From NCBI RefSeq assembly GCF_001306415.1, contig NZ_LDJX01000002.1, positions 620,001 to 684,000 on the forward strand: 64,000 nt of DNA. Reading direction: 5' to 3'. The translations under genes were made by a program, and so were the position numbers. Under the pieces are notes generated by a model, which did not search any database, had not been told where the DNA came from, and saw only the letters and a program-made list of their open reading frames with translations. Shown here one piece after another: positions 36,651-45,864 of the stretch (its first letter is position 1; every line of letters begins with the position of its first letter). This stretch comes from Croceitalea dokdonensis DOKDO 023 (GTDB lineage: Bacteria; Bacteroidota; Bacteroidia; Flavobacteriales; Flavobacteriaceae).

Positions 36651-37613
36651 ATGAAGAAAGACGAGCAGATTGCCTCCCAAATCAACAAGCTTGAAGAAAA
36701 ATTTAAAGATTCTGGGCAAGACCTTAGTGCTTACCTGGACGGCCTCCTTTACCAACGTTACCTTACCTACTGGGATTACATCCATTTAGACACCTTATTA
36801 AGTCTGCAGGTGCCCAGGACCCACTTCCCGGACGAGGAAATTTTTATCATGTACCACCAAATAACGGAGCTGTACTTTAAGCTTATCCTGCATGAACAAA
36901 AGCAATTGGTAGAGGACAACACTAACGATGTGGATTTTTTTATTCAACGATCAGAACGTATCAATGGGTATTTTAAAGCCCTGACCTCATCATTTGGCAT
37001 CATGATCAACGGAATGCAACGGGAACAATTCTTGAGGTATCGGATGGCCTTGTTGCCCGCAAGCGGATTTCAATCCGTTCAATACCGAATGATTGAAATA
37101 TACGCCTGCCCTTTACAACACCTGGTGCACCATACGGAAAGGGATATCGTTTCTGCCAACACCCCAATAGAAGAACTTTTTGAGCATGTATATTGGAAAA
37201 AAGGGGCAACGGACGTCAAAACAGGGGAAAAAACCCTTACCCTAAAACAATTTGAACAAAGGTATACCCCAAGACTGCTTAGGATTGCAAATCAGGTAAA
37301 GGGCCGTACCATTGCAGATAAATACGACGGCTTGCCAAAACAGGCTCAACAAAATCCCATACTGATCAAAACCTTAAAAGAGCTGGACCTCAATGCCAAT
37401 GTCAATTGGCCCTTAATGCACATGGGGTCTGCCTACAGGTATTTGGCTAAGGATAAAACAGCTGTTAACGCTACCGGAGGAACCAACTGGAAACAGTACT
37501 TACCCCCAAGTTTTCAGAAAATAATATTTTTCCCAACTTTGCACTCCAAGAAGGAGCAGGAAGAATGGGGCAAGGAATGGGTAAGCCATATTTTTAATCC
37601 AAAAAAGGTATAG
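36651..37613 (+). CDS. kynA: Tryptophan 2,3-dioxygenase
   Basis: 320 residues. Haem enzyme that opens the indole ring of L-tryptophan to N-formylkynurenine, the first step of the kynurenine pathway. The substrate-binding helix MYHQITELYFKLILHEQ (about residues 67-83), the RSERINGYFKAL segment and the C-terminal YRYLAKDKTAVNATGGTNWK, close to the distal/proximal haem region (MHMGSAYRYL), are family hallmarks. No other kyn gene is in the window. It sits in the second place of the DUF3108 operon, 6 bp before the peptidase gene. Confidence 0.94.
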   Translation: MKKDEQIASQINKLEEKFKDSGQDLSAYLDGLLYQRYLTYWDYIHLDTLLSLQVPRTHFPDEEIFIMYHQITELYFKLILHEQKQLVEDNTNDVDFFIQRSERINGYFKALTSSFGIMINGMQREQFLRYRMALLPASGFQSVQYRMIEIYACPLQHLVHHTERDIVSANTPIEELFEHVYWKKGATDVKTGEKTLTLKQFEQRYTPRLLRIANQVKGRTIADKYDGLPKQAQQNPILIKTLKELDLNANVNWPLMHMGSAYRYLAKDKTAVNATGGTNWKQYLPPSFQKIIFFPTLHSKKEQEEWGKEWVSHIFNPKKV

Positions 37614-37619
37614 AAAAAA

Positions 37620-38894
37620 ATGAAGAACATTGGGGTATTACTTGTTTTGATGTTTGTATGGGGAGCTTGCAAAGAAAAACCAACGCAAATTGTGGAGCAG
37701 ACCAAGTCCATAAGTATGGAGAAGCCCATTAGCACGGAATACGGTTTTAACCTAGAAGACTTTGGTGTACTGCGGGATACTATCAAAAATGGGGATAGTT
37801 TTGGAGAGCTGCTACTCAAAAATCATGTAGACTACCCCAAAATTGTAAAAATAGCCACGGAATATAAGGATACTTTTGATGTTAAACGGATTAAAATAGG
37901 GAAGCCCTATCTGCTATTGACCTCTAAAGATTCGCTGGAACGGGCAGAAGTTTTTATCTATGAAAATGACCGCATCAATTACACCGTTGTAGACCTAAGG
38001 GATTCTGTGCGGGCCTATACGGGCAAAAAACAAGTGACCTATGTGGAACGGGAGGTTGCAGGTATTATTAAAAACTCCCTGTCCGTAGATATGGACTCTT
38101 TAGGGGTGGATTACGCGGTTACCCATAATTTGGCACAAATCTATGCTTGGACCATCGATTTTTCCCGGTTGCAGAAAAATGATAAATTCAAGGTGATTTT
38201 CAAGGAAAAATACATCAATGACTCCATTTATGCCGGGGTGGAAGACATTAAAACCGCTTTTTTTGAACATAATGGCAAACCCATATACGCCTTTGCCTAT
38301 GAAAATGATTCCTTAAAAAGTCTAACGGACTACTATGACGAAAAGGCCAATAATTTAAGACGCACTTTTCTAAGAATGCCCGTGGAGTTTGGTCGCTTGT
38401 CCTCACGCTACAACCTAAAAAGACGGATAAAATATTATGGGTACAAAGTAAGGCCACATAAGGGAACGGATTATGCGGCCCCTATTGGAACACCCATTTT
38501 GGCGACTGCCGATGGCACCGTTACCGAATCTACCCGAAGGGGCGGTAATGGGCGGTACGTTAAAATTAGGCACAATGAGACCTACAGCACCCAATACCTT
38601 CATATGAAAAAGCAAAAGGTAAAAAAAGGGGAGTTTGTGCGTCAGGGAGATGTTATTGGATGGGTTGGAATGACCGGTAATACGGGAGGTCCCCACGTAT
38701 GTTATAGGTTTTGGAAAAACGGTAGACAAGTGGACCCATTGCGGGAAGAATTACCTAGGGCAGAACCCTTGCACGAAACGTTAAGGCCAGATTATTTTGC
38801 CTACATCAACCCATTAAAAGCACAATTGGATTGTATCCCGTATCCAATTCTTGAAGAACCGGTCCAAGAGGACCTTGTAACCATGAACCCATAA
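37620..38894 (+). CDS. M23-family peptidoglycan endopeptidase (lipoprotein)
   Basis: 424 residues; lipobox VWGAC (Cys17). Central LysM-like/dimerisation part (about 60-270), then the M23 zinc peptidase domain (about 275-380) with [13 protein letters not shown] (His and Asp ligands), YLHMKKQ and GPHVCYRFW (third His). Such enzymes cut peptide cross-links in peptidoglycan. It lies between TDO and pgi with gaps of 6 bp and 1 bp. Confidence 0.93.
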   Translation: MKNIGVLLVLMFVWGACKEKPTQIVEQTKSISMEKPISTEYGFNLEDFGVLRDTIKNGDSFGELLLKNHVDYPKIVKIATEYKDTFDVKRIKIGKPYLLLTSKDSLERAEVFIYENDRINYTVVDLRDSVRAYTGKKQVTYVEREVAGIIKNSLSVDMDSLGVDYAVTHNLAQIYAWTIDFSRLQKNDKFKVIFKEKYINDSIYAGVEDIKTAFFEHNGKPIYAFAYENDSLKSLTDYYDEKANNLRRTFLRMPVEFGRLSSRYNLKRRIKYYGYKVRPHKGTDYAAPIGTPILATADGTVTESTRRGGNGRYVKIRHNETYSTQYLHMKKQKVKKGEFVRQGDVIGWVGMTGNTGGPHVCYRFWKNGRQVDPLREELPRAEPLHETLRPDYFAYINPLKAQLDCIPYPILEEPVQEDLVTMNP

Positions 38895-38895
38895 T

Positions 38896-40533
38896 ATGAG
38901 CTTACCTAAAATAGACCCAACCACTACCAAAGCATGGCCCAAACTAGAGGCACATTTTAAAACAACCAAAGAAATACACTTAAAAGACCTGTTTGCAGAA
39001 GATGCAGATAGGGGTAGGACATTTAGCATACAATGGAAAGACTTTTTAGTGGATTTTTCCAAAAACAGAATTACAACAGAAACCTTTTCACTCTTGCAGG
39101 AACTCGCCCAAGAGGTAGGCCTGCAGCAAGCCATTTCTTCCTATTTTAAAGGTGAACCCATAAATGAGACAGAAGGGCGTGCAGTCTTACATACCGCTCT
39201 GCGTGCAAAAAAAACAGACCGCATCATGTTGGGCGGTAGCAACGTGGTGGACGAGGTTTATGCCGTAAAAAAAGATATTAAAAGCTTCACAGATGCCATT
39301 ATTTCCGGAACCAAAACAGGGTTTACGGGCAAAGCCTTTACAGATGTGGTCAACATAGGCATTGGTGGTTCCGATCTAGGTCCTGCCATGGTAGTGGAAT
39401 CCTTGAAGTTTTACAAAAATCACTTAAGGACCCACTTTGTGAGCAATGTAGATGGTGACCATGTACATGAAACCCTAAAGGAACTGAATCCAGAAACTAC
39501 CTTATTTGTAGTGGTTTCCAAAACCTTTACCACCCAAGAAACGCTCAGCAATGCCACCACCATTAAAAAATGGTTCTTACAACATGCAACCCAGCAAGAT
39601 ATTGCCAAGCACTTTGCCGCTGTTTCCACCAACACGGAAAAAATTGCCGAATTTGGCATTAGCGATTCCCATGTTTTTCCGATGTGGGATTGGGTAGGCG
39701 GCCGTTTTTCCCTTTGGAGTGCGGTAGGCCTTACCATTGCCTTGGCCATTGGGTTTGAAAAGTACGACCAACTTTTACAAGGCGCCAATGAGATGGACAC
39801 CCATTTTAAGGAAACCGATTTTTCTGGGAACATTCCTGTTGTACTAGCTTTGATCAGTGTTTGGTACAACAATTTTTATGGTGCGGAAACCGAGGCCATC
39901 ATCCCTTATACCCAGTACTTGGGGCGTTTTTCAGCCTATTTACAGCAAGGTATTATGGAGAGCAACGGTAAAAGTGTGGATCGTAACGGTAAAATTACCC
40001 CTTACCAAACAGGCACCATTATCTGGGGAGAACCTGGCACCAATTCCCAGCACGCCTTTTTTCAGTTGATACACCAGGGCACCAAGTTGATTCCTAGCGA
40101 TTTTATTGGGTTTAAAAACTCACTCCACGGGGATAGTGATCACCACAACAAACTCATGGCCAACTTTTTTGCCCAGACAGAAGCCCTTATGAACGGTAAA
40201 ACGCAACAAGAGGTGATTGCCGAATTCAAGGAATCAGGAAAATCTGAGAAAGAAGTAAACGCATTGGTACCTTTCAAAGTATTTGAAGGGAATAAGCCCA
40301 CAAACACCTTACTCATTGATCGGTTAACACCTAAATCTTTAGGATCACTCATTGCGTTATATGAACACAAAATATTTGTCCAAGGGGTACTCTGGAATAT
40401 TTTTAGCTATGACCAATGGGGGGTAGAATTGGGCAAGCAACTTGCCAAAAAAACCCTGTCTGACATTGAAAATTCTGAAATCAGCAAACATGATAGCTCT
40501 ACTATGAGGCTTTTACAATATTTTAAGAAATAA
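38896..40533 (+). CDS. pgi: Glucose-6-phosphate isomerase
   Basis: 545 residues, the size of the long bacterial/eukaryotic PGI form. Interconverts glucose-6-phosphate and fructose-6-phosphate. Seen: [14 protein letters not shown] (phosphate site), [27 protein letters not shown], the catalytic Glu in [10 protein letters not shown], and the signature [12 protein letters not shown]. Start is 1 bp after the stop of the M23 gene, so it is the last gene of the four-gene operon. Confidence 0.97.
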   Translation: MSLPKIDPTTTKAWPKLEAHFKTTKEIHLKDLFAEDADRGRTFSIQWKDFLVDFSKNRITTETFSLLQELAQEVGLQQAISSYFKGEPINETEGRAVLHTALRAKKTDRIMLGGSNVVDEVYAVKKDIKSFTDAIISGTKTGFTGKAFTDVVNIGIGGSDLGPAMVVESLKFYKNHLRTHFVSNVDGDHVHETLKELNPETTLFVVVSKTFTTQETLSNATTIKKWFLQHATQQDIAKHFAAVSTNTEKIAEFGISDSHVFPMWDWVGGRFSLWSAVGLTIALAIGFEKYDQLLQGANEMDTHFKETDFSGNIPVVLALISVWYNNFYGAETEAIIPYTQYLGRFSAYLQQGIMESNGKSVDRNGKITPYQTGTIIWGEPGTNSQHAFFQLIHQGTKLIPSDFIGFKNSLHGDSDHHNKLMANFFAQTEALMNGKTQQEVIAEFKESGKSEKEVNALVPFKVFEGNKPTNTLLIDRLTPKSLGSLIALYEHKIFVQGVLWNIFSYDQWGVELGKQLAKKTLSDIENSEISKHDSSTMRLLQYFKK

Positions 40534-40690
40534 TTAAAGCTCCCTTAATTTAACTATAGATGTAAACCCTTGTAAATGCTCAATTTATAAGAGTTCTGAA
40601 TTGTCTCTTGAAATTCATTCTTAACCTTTACTTAACCTTTCTGTTTAAGTAAAATATGACTTTTGCCGAACAATTCAAACACTCTAGAAC

Positions 40691-43600
40691 ATGAAAAAAA
40701 TCTATTTATCGGTCATTGCAATCCTTGTTTCTGCAATGGCTTTTTCACAAGGGGTTACCACTTCTGCAATTGGAGGTAAAGTAACTGATAATACAGGTGA
40801 GCCTTTGCCGGGAGCAAGCGTCGTTGCTGTTCACACGCCCTCAGGAACTACCTATGGTGCCGCAACGGATTTTGATGGTTTCTACCGTATAGCCGGTATG
40901 CGTACAGGTGGTCCGTACACAGTGACTATTTCCTATGTTGGTTTCGAAAATTTCGAAAGTGATAACATTTACCTTCAGCTTGGTGATTCTCGCAGAATAA
41001 GTGCTGAATTAGGAGAGCAAGCGAATGCACTTGACGAAGTAATTGTTGTAGCCCAATCAAACGGCGTATTTGATGCTGGTAAAACCGGTGCTGAAACTAA
41101 TGTTAGTCAACGTCAAGTTAACTCTTTACCAACAATATCAAGGGACATCTCCGATTTCGCGAGATTAACCCCACAAGCTAGGGTAACAGGGGATAACGTA
41201 GTTTCTATTGCTGGTCAAAATAATAGGTTTAATGCTATCTATATCGATGGTGCCGTAAACAATGATGTTTTTGGTCTCGCCGCTTCAGGCACCAATGGAG
41301 GTCAAACCGGTGTTAGTCCAATCTCTCTGGATGCTATTGAATCTTTCCAAATTAACGTAGCCCCTTTTGATGTAAAACAGTCTGGTTTTGCAGGAGGTAG
41401 TATAAATGCCATAACAAAATCTGGAACAAATACTACACAGGGTTCTGTTTACGGTTTTTACAGAGACCAAAGTTTAGCAGGAAAAACGCCTGTGGGTATA
41501 GCAGGTGATAACGAAAGAACTCCTTTAGCAGATTTTACCGCCCAAACGTATGGGGTAAGAGTAGGTGGAGCAATCAAAGAAGATAAACTCTTCTATTTCG
41601 TTAATTACGAAAGACAGAACAATGAAACGCCACAACCTTTTGACATTGGAACATACAGAGGGCAAGCAACAGCTGCCGATTTAGATCAATTGACAGGCGT
41701 TTTAAATAGTAGATACGGTTATGATCCCGGCACTTTTGACAATAATACCTCTTCATTAACAAGTGACAAGTTGATTGCCAAAATTGACTGGAACATCAAT
41801 GAAAGTAATAAATTGTCTTTAAAGCATAGTTATGTGAGGGCAGTAGAAATTGACCCTGGCTCTTCAAATCAAGGACGAATTGGCTTTTTTAACAATGGGA
41901 GGGATTTCACATCTATCACAAATTCAACAGCTTTGGAGTTGAATTCCCAGATTGGGGATAATATGGCTAATAATTTAGTGATAGGCTACACGACCGTCAA
42001 TGACGATAGAGAAATATTGGGAACACCTTTTCCTGCGGTTGAAATAAACGATAGAGATACAAATGATAGAATCTTTTTTGGTTCTGAACCTTTCTCTACC
42101 GCAAATTTGCTGGAACAGAGTGTCCTTACCCTAACAAATAATTTTGAAATTTACTCAGGAGCGCACAACATAACCATAGGTACAAACAACGAATTTTCAT
42201 CTGTAAAAAACGTGTTCTTTGGACGTAATTTTGGTTATTACAGATTCGATAGTCTTTCTGACTTTATTAATGAAGAACCAGCTAACAGATACCGTTACGG
42301 CTATTCGCTTCTAGGTGGTTTTGGTGACGATTCCCAAGGTGCTGCCGAATTCGATATTTTTCAATTTGGTTTATATGTGCAAGACCAAGTCAATATAACG
42401 GATGATTTTAAATTTACCATGGGTGTAAGGGTAGATATTCCTTACTGGGCAGACGGTGCAGAAAATGAAGATTTCAACACAAGAGGTGTCGCATTACTTG
42501 AGGCTAATGGAAAAAATCTCAGAGGAGCGCGTGTTGGTCAAGGAATAAACGCAACGGCTCATTTTTCTCCACGTGTAGGATTTAATTGGGATGTTAAAGG
42601 TGATAGGTCAACGCAATTAAGAGGTGGTTTAGGAGTATTTACTTCCAGACTTCCATTGGTCTGGCCAGGTGGCGCATACAATAACAATGGAATAACTTCA
42701 GGTAGGTTGGATATAAGAGATCGAAGTGTTGCGTTTAATCCTGATGTTACGGCACAGTTTGCTGATCCAGCTCCTGGTACTGGTGCGCTTGGTGGAAATG
42801 TTGATTTATTTGAGGAAGATTTTAAACTGCCTCAAACATTTAAAGCTAATATTGCTATTGACCAAAAACTTCCTGCTGGATTCGTGTTTTCCGCAGATTT
42901 TCTTTGGAATGACAATATAACAGCAGTAGCGTACGAGAACTTGAATTTAGCAGGGCCTCAGTTTACAACTACGGGAGCAGGTTCAAGACCCAATTATGGA
43001 AATGAAATTATTGACGACACCTATAATCTTATCCTTTTGGGTTACAATACAGGAGCGGGAAGTTCCTATAATGTAAGCGGTACTTTGACCAAAAATATTT
43101 TTTCAGAAAAAGTTGATATTAGAACTTCGGCTACCTATTCTTATGGAGATTCTGACGCCCTATTTGATGCTACTTCATCACAGAATAGTTCACAATGGCA
43201 AAATTTAGAATCGGTCAATGGTTCTAACAGGCCTGACCTTTCTAGATCTGATTTTTCTCCTGGAAGTAGGATTATTGCCAATTCAACCGTGGAGTTCAAA
43301 TGGACGGATAAAGTAAGAACAAGAATAGGTCTATTCTATGAAGGTGCAGCTGGTAGTCCTTTTAGTTACGTAGTAGTAGGGGATGGTTTATTAGATGATA
43401 CTGGTGGTTTTGCTACAGCTTTGCCATTTATTCCGGCTACCGAAGCAGAAGCTAATTTTGTAGACATAACTGATCGCAATACCGGAGCTATTATTACATC
43501 TGCTGCAGAGCAGTGGCAAGCATTTGATGCTTTTATAGAAGGTGATGATTACCTAAGAACAAGAAGAGGACAGTTTGCTGAAAGGAATGCAAGTCGCTCA

Positions 43601-43915
43601 GATTGGTTCCATATAGTAGATTTAAAATTCGCTCAGGAATTCCGTTTTAATTTTGGGGGGAATACTACTCATAAATTTGAGTTAACTGCTGATATCTTTA
43701 ACTTTACCAACCTTTTGAACAAAGAATGGGGAGTGAGAACATTTACAAACTTTAATCAAGCACAGTTATTGAGTTTTAGAGGATTTGAAGCAGATGGAAC
43801 TACTCCAACATATACTTTTAATGATAGAGCAGACGAAAACAGGAATGTTATTGATGACGCAGGATTGAATTCTTCAAGATGGCAAATGCAAGTTGGACTT
43901 AGATATAGCTTCTAA
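40691..43915 (+). CDS. Oar-like TonB-dependent receptor with carboxypeptidase-regulatory domain
   Basis: 1074 residues. Signal peptide (IYLSVIAILVSAMAFSQ), carboxypeptidase-regulatory-like domain (about 27-110; DNTGEPLPGASVVAVHTPSG), plug (LDEVIVVAQSNGVFDAGKTG), and a long barrel ending LRYSF. The layout matches the Oar family first known from Myxococcus and common and highly expressed in flavobacteria. Substrate unknown; uptake of peptides or other polymers is a guess. Codon use is AT-richer than in neighbours (many GGT, GAT, TTA), consistent with a highly expressed gene. Monocistronic, closed by a strong terminator. Confidence 0.93.
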   Translation: MKKIYLSVIAILVSAMAFSQGVTTSAIGGKVTDNTGEPLPGASVVAVHTPSGTTYGAATDFDGFYRIAGMRTGGPYTVTISYVGFENFESDNIYLQLGDSRRISAELGEQANALDEVIVVAQSNGVFDAGKTGAETNVSQRQVNSLPTISRDISDFARLTPQARVTGDNVVSIAGQNNRFNAIYIDGAVNNDVFGLAASGTNGGQTGVSPISLDAIESFQINVAPFDVKQSGFAGGSINAITKSGTNTTQGSVYGFYRDQSLAGKTPVGIAGDNERTPLADFTAQTYGVRVGGAIKEDKLFYFVNYERQNNETPQPFDIGTYRGQATAADLDQLTGVLNSRYGYDPGTFDNNTSSLTSDKLIAKIDWNINESNKLSLKHSYVRAVEIDPGSSNQGRIGFFNNGRDFTSITNSTALELNSQIGDNMANNLVIGYTTVNDDREILGTPFPAVEINDRDTNDRIFFGSEPFSTANLLEQSVLTLTNNFEIYSGAHNITIGTNNEFSSVKNVFFGRNFGYYRFDSLSDFINEEPANRYRYGYSLLGGFGDDSQGAAEFDIFQFGLYVQDQVNITDDFKFTMGVRVDIPYWADGAENEDFNTRGVALLEANGKNLRGARVGQGINATAHFSPRVGFNWDVKGDRSTQLRGGLGVFTSRLPLVWPGGAYNNNGITSGRLDIRDRSVAFNPDVTAQFADPAPGTGALGGNVDLFEEDFKLPQTFKANIAIDQKLPAGFVFSADFLWNDNITAVAYENLNLAGPQFTTTGAGSRPNYGNEIIDDTYNLILLGYNTGAGSSYNVSGTLTKNIFSEKVDIRTSATYSYGDSDALFDATSSQNSSQWQNLESVNGSNRPDLSRSDFSPGSRIIANSTVEFKWTDKVRTRIGLFYEGAAGSPFSYVVVGDGLLDDTGGFATALPFIPATEAEANFVDITDRNTGAIITSAAEQWQAFDAFIEGDDYLRTRRGQFAERNASRSDWFHIVDLKFAQEFRFNFGGNTTHKFELTADIFNFTNLLNKEWGVRTFTNFNQAQLLSFRGFEADGTTPTYTFNDRADENRNVIDDAGLNSSRWQMQVGLRYSF

Positions 43916-43937
43916 AGATAGCTTCCTTAATAATTAC

Positions 43938-43967
43938 AAAACCCCTGCAGTCGCAGGGGTTTTTTTA
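43938..43967 (+). terminator. Terminator after the Oar-like gene
   Basis: Perfect stem AAACCCCTGC / GCAGGGGTTT with a 4-base loop and a run of seven or more T. Confidence 0.92.
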
Positions 43968-44007
43968 TGCCCTAAAATCACTATTTTTAAAGCTTAAAAC
44001 AAACACT

Positions 44008-44442
44008 ATGGAAATCGTAAAAAACCTACACTCCTATTTTGCATATGTTGTTTTGCTTATTCTCCTACTTGCCGTAGTGAATGCGGTTAGCGGGTGGTTG
44101 GGCAAACGGGAATTTCGGTTTGATAAGGACTTAAGGGTGAGTTTGTTTGCTTTGATTCTTAGCCATATCCAGCTCTTAATTGGTCTTGCCGTCTTTTTTA
44201 TTTCCGCCAATGGCCTCAAGGCCATCCAAACCTTGGGCATGGGGGGCATGAACGCTGCTGCGCGCTTATTGGCAGTAGAACATCCTTTTACCAATATCAT
44301 TGCCATTGCTTTGATCACTATAGGGTGGTCCCGTCATAAAAAGAAAACAGAGGATACCGCAAAGTTTAAGAGTATCGCCATTTTTTATGGTTTGGGACTT
44401 TTATTGATACTCTTAAGAATTCCATGGGGACAATGGTTGTAA
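44008..44442 (+). CDS. Small cytochrome-b-like membrane protein
   Basis: 144 residues with four transmembrane helices (about 10-30, 47-68, 92-107, 120-140). Histidines occur in LHSYFAYVV, LSHIQLLIG and EHPFTN, positions compatible with haem ligation; flavobacterial homologues are often labelled cytochrome B, though without strong proof. Inner membrane. It stands just after the Oar-like gene's terminator and is probably transcribed on its own. Confidence 0.75.
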   Translation: MEIVKNLHSYFAYVVLLILLLAVVNAVSGWLGKREFRFDKDLRVSLFALILSHIQLLIGLAVFFISANGLKAIQTLGMGGMNAAARLLAVEHPFTNIIAIALITIGWSRHKKKTEDTAKFKSIAIFYGLGLLLILLRIPWGQWL

Positions 44443-44712
44443 AAAGCTCCCTACCCCAAAAGGCGAATTTCACTCTTGTGTTAAGGCCCTTTGTTGTTCT
44501 ATACTAGAAATGGAGGAATTTGCAAGTCTAAGCTAATTCCCGCGTCCGGAGGAAGGTATAATCCCACAGCTTAAGAAGTGGGTATTGCCATCATCATCAG
44601 TAATTAAAACTAGTTTCCTTGGCCATACCTCTGCCTACTTCAGAAGGTTAAGGGGAAAAAAGCCCATTTTTAACCACAAATTTGGCTTAAAAAGTGAAAT
44701 CATAAGACCTCA

Positions 44713-45783
44713 TCACCGCCGTCTTTCAGAAACAACTGGCACGGCCTTTCTGATTAAGTACATATACACCGGAAAATGGTCTGCGTAACCGCCTTGATAG
44801 GTGGTCCCCACATAGGTGCGGAACGGATAACCCTTATAACGACCAGATGGATTTTTAAGATATTTGGGCGCGTACACACCGGCCTTCCAAAAATGGTATT
44901 TCCCTTTGGTATCCAACACCAGGTTTGCCGTCATATAAAACTGGTCAAACAGGTTCCACTTGTCCCTGTAGGCTAGTGAACCCACCCCTTTTTTGTATAA
45001 TTTTTCCATAGGGTTAAAAAGGCTGGTACTGTCTAACTGCTGTACCTTTCCTTTGGTTTTCAGCACTTTTTTAAAACTCACGTCCCTTGGGTCATCATTA
45101 AAATCGCCCATACTGATAATACGGGCATCCGGTTCAAAACGCCGGATAGAATCCAATATGCGTTTATTTAACTCCGCCGCCTTAATGCGATTGGGCCTGC
45201 TTCTAGCTTCACCACCACTTCTGGACGGCCAGTGATTTACCATAAAAAAAAGCCGTTGTCCGTCCAAAAGTCCAGAGACTACCAACTGGTCACGGGTATA
45301 GTTTATAAAGCCCTCTTCATCAAAAAGCAACAAACGATGCTTCTTAAAGGTATCAGGTATAAATACATCCTTTTTATACAGTAAGGCCACATCTATGCCT
45401 CGTTCATCGGGGGAATCAAAATGCACAATACCATAATTTTTATCTTTTAGGTTGGGGTGGGAAACCATAGCTTGGATTACTTCCCTATTTTCTAGCTCAC
45501 AGAGTCCTACGATATCTGGAGCGTTTTTGGTGACTTCTTTCCCAATGGCCGAAATGACGCCAGTAATGCGTTCTATTTTTTGTTGAAACCTGGAGGCATC
45601 CCAACGGTAGGCACCTTCTGGGGTTCGGTCATCGTCAAAGATTAAGGTATCATTTTTAGTGTCGAAGAGGTTTTCCACATTGTAAAACGCTACCGTTCGC
45701 ACCTGATACTTATCCGAGGATTGGCCAAAACATAGCCCAGACAATAGCAATAAGATTGGCGTGATGCGCTCCATGGCCATCAA
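44713..45783 (-). CDS. Secreted endonuclease/exonuclease/phosphatase-family protein
   Basis: 356 residues with a signal peptide (ITPILLLLSGLCFGQ). The EEP fold is shown by FYNVENLFDTKND (metal Asn/Glu), IVGLCELENREV, NHWPSRSGGEARSRP, and MGDFNDDPRD (catalytic Asp/Asn); the final SDH-like His is in GGYADHFPV. It hydrolyses phosphodiester bonds, plausibly of extracellular nucleic acid. It is divergent from the TonB receptor at 45865 with 81 bp between. A start nine bases downstream (MERIT) is equally plausible. Confidence 0.9.
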   Translation of the reverse strand: MMAMERITPILLLLSGLCFGQSSDKYQVRTVAFYNVENLFDTKNDTLIFDDDRTPEGAYRWDASRFQQKIERITGVISAIGKEVTKNAPDIVGLCELENREVIQAMVSHPNLKDKNYGIVHFDSPDERGIDVALLYKKDVFIPDTFKKHRLLLFDEEGFINYTRDQLVVSGLLDGQRLFFMVNHWPSRSGGEARSRPNRIKAAELNKRILDSIRRFEPDARIISMGDFNDDPRDVSFKKVLKTKGKVQQLDSTSLFNPMEKLYKKGVGSLAYRDKWNLFDQFYMTANLVLDTKGKYHFWKAGVYAPKYLKNPSGRYKGYPFRTYVGTTYQGGYADHFPVYMYLIRKAVPVVSERRR

Positions 45784-45864
45784 ATTAAAACAGAAAATCG
45801 GCTTATTCCACCAAAAACATATCTTTTTGTATTTTTTCTTACTTTGTAGGTATAATCACTAACC

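Noticed and set aside
44443-44712. Possible small gene between the cytochrome-b-like gene and the nuclease
   Set aside because: The 67-codon rightward frame runs into the nuclease gene on the opposite strand and lacks a start context; I see only a weak CCCAC/GTGGG pairing.
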